The notes beneath the pieces are model-generated. The model did not search any database. It was not told the DNA's origin and was given only the letters and a program-made list of their open reading frames with translations. From Brachynemurus nebulosus (lineage: Eukaryota > Arthropoda > Insecta > Neuroptera > Myrmeleontidae), in contig JAPWDM010000043.1 in NCBI GenBank assembly GCA_035578155.1, positions 673,001 to 737,000 of the forward strand: DNA of 64,000 nt. Reading direction: 5' to 3'. Positions 62,330 to 64,000 of the stretch are shown here, in pieces. Position numbers and translations under genes: made by a program. The number at the start of each line of letters is the position of its first letter. The first letter of the stretch is position 1.

Positions 62330-64000
62330 CGTGAGTTTTTCGAGAGTTGCCATTTTGATTACAGCCAAACCGTTGATTTAATCGAAAAATTGTTCAAATA
62401 AGAGTTGTAGATATCGACGAGGGCAACCGATTGCTATAGTCAGGAGCTTTATAGTTCTTATGGTTTTCGAGTTATGATACAAACTTATAGTTTTTTTAAA
62501 TGGGACTATATGTTAATTTTTCGATAAAACTGATCTAATGCATCAGTTAAAAATATAAATGAAGAAAAAATTTCTTAACCATGTTTATTTTTTGAATTTT
62601 TCTTTAATTTAACAGTTGGGCGGTAGAAATATGCATATGCATTTGGGGCTCTTTCAACTGACAGAGTTTTAGCGGCTAACATTTCTATTACATCCAAGAA
62701 AAGAACCTTATTTATTATAATTCACTGTAATACACGTGGTAGTTTTTGGAGTATAATTTTGGAGTAATTCAGATTTTGGAGTATAGATGTCGGGCTCTAT
62801 TTCAAGTTTTTAACATTTTTGGATAATAAAATCAAATTATTTTAAAAGATTAGTATTTAAAGTAACTTAATTTAAAAATAATTTGAAGTATTTCATTAAT
62901 TTACTGAAAAATATATTTATTAATATATTTATTTTTTATTTATTTATAGAACGACAGATGGCAGGTGAAATAAATATACTGTGGCGGATCCATAAACATG
63001 AATCTAGCGCCACGTTACAGATGCCTACTAAACCAACTCAACCATAGTATATCACCCGAAATAATTCCATATATCCCTACAAACACACTCGTTATTAATC
63101 ATGAAAGAGATACTTCCTATTTATATACGAGTAACTTTATATATTACAATTTTGAAGTGATAAAATGTGCGAACAAGTTGCAAACGGACGTACATTATTT
63201 TTTTGTTAAAACATATTTTCGTTAATTTGTTATAATAAATATATAAAAGCGAATTATCGTTGTATTTATTATTAGCAATAATTGTGAGTGTTGGATATAC
63301 AATATATTTACATCAACCACAACACATAACCAGTACAAATCAAAATATTGGCGTTTCTTAATAGTAGCAAAGTGAGGTTAATTGGGAACGAAAATATTAT
63401 TAATAAATATCCTCAAATAGTGTAAAAATACTTGAAATTCTATAGTATTTTCTTTTTATTACAAACCAAATTAAAAAGGAGAAGTTTTTTCACAAAAAAC
63501 TTTTCATTTCCTTTAAAAATACTTGCTACAAAAATATGTTTAGACGCTTATGTATCTGTCAAACAGTGACATTTCAGAAAGGTAATTTTTTTATTTTTCA
63601 ATGAATTAAATATATTAGTAAATATTAATAAATTAAATATAAATAATTTTATTTCCTTATTGTATTTAGATACAATTTTTATACGATAATTTAATCTATT
63701 TAATAATTTTAATTTCTGATGGAAAACGTAATAATCGTTTAATTTTTCGTTACTACATTGATTAAAATGGCGGCCAAATTGAGCTAATATTTTTTTAATT
63801 TACGTAAAATCCTAATCGTTTGCAAGCACTTGAGTACGAAATTTAAAAGTGTCATTTTTAAAATGTAATTACTCAAAAATATGAGGTAACACAATGAAAA
63901 TTTAATTGTTACTGGTAGTTTTGAATTATAAACAAATTTTAGAAAAACTTTTAAACATACGTTTCCATTTAAAAAACTATAAGTTTGTATCATAACTCGA
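62330..64000. mobile_element. Inverted-repeat element running off the window
   Basis: 62467-62505 (TCGAGTTATGATACAAACTT, then ATAGTTTTTTTAAATGG) is the complement of 63963-64000, at the very end of the window. The left inverted repeat may begin at about 62330 (GCGTGAGTTTTTCGAG). The interior has no recognised protein. The right end, any target duplication and the full arm length are outside the window. Confidence 0.6.

Overview
This window is AT-rich arthropod, most likely insect, nuclear DNA. The evidence is the density of insect-type transposons (mariner, Tc1-like, hAT, pogo-like, non-LTR retrotransposons), tRNA-derived SINEs, short TTAGG-type stretches (the common insect telomere unit) and thirteen long (TA)n tracts. 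I cannot name the order. I found no convincing host gene. Every recognisable protein segment belongs to a mobile or virus-like element, and nearly all are frameshifted, truncated or internally deleted. The only longer intact frames are the 179-aa and 190-aa frames at 32.9 and 35.3 kb and the 157-aa LINE tail at 61.7 kb.

Layout, 0-25 kb. Two related fold-back elements (681-2328 and 22649-24448), each with an 8-9 bp target duplication, carry terminal or subterminal tandem repeats. A third, different fold-back lies at 2419-3985. A rolling-circle-like element starts at 4065 and is interrupted by a fold-back (5105-6545) and a pogo-like element (6742-8025), which in turn holds a small hAT derivative (7282-7541). 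A second rolling-circle-like copy spans 10036-14056. A TTAA-flanked element (16026-17241) contains a hAT MITE (16247-16599). Next come a deleted mariner (17656-18594) and a 2.6 kb element with terminal inverted repeats and a broken DDE-type, possibly Sola-like, transposase (19979-22553).

Layout, 25-46 kb. A 397-bp palindrome contains two diverging tRNA-like cloverleaves (26249-26645). A TA-flanked element with a SWIM-like zinc motif follows (27007-28083), then two head-to-head Tc1 transposase tails (28.4-29.1 kb). Two inverted copies of a virus-like segment lie at 32.5-33.4 and 35.3-36.9 kb; in the right copy a capsid-like C-terminus is fused to a nuclease-like domain. A 3.6 kb fold-back (39950-43578) contains a complete rolling-circle-like element (40549-43267), itself containing a SINE with a 12-bp target duplication and a perfect 106-bp palindrome at its 5' end.

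Layout, 46-64 kb. A hAT MITE (46500-47517) is followed by an unassigned stretch. A nested palindromic block (50050-56849) holds a frameshifted hAT transposon (52055-54560). Two further MITEs follow (58.5 and 60.1 kb), then the truncated 3' end of a LINE between two (TA)n tracts (61668-62168) and the left end of an element that runs off the window.

No pathway or operon links these genes. The history is one of repeated nested insertion, and in several places the order can be read from interrupted repeats and target duplications. All family names rest on motif recognition by eye; no database search was run.
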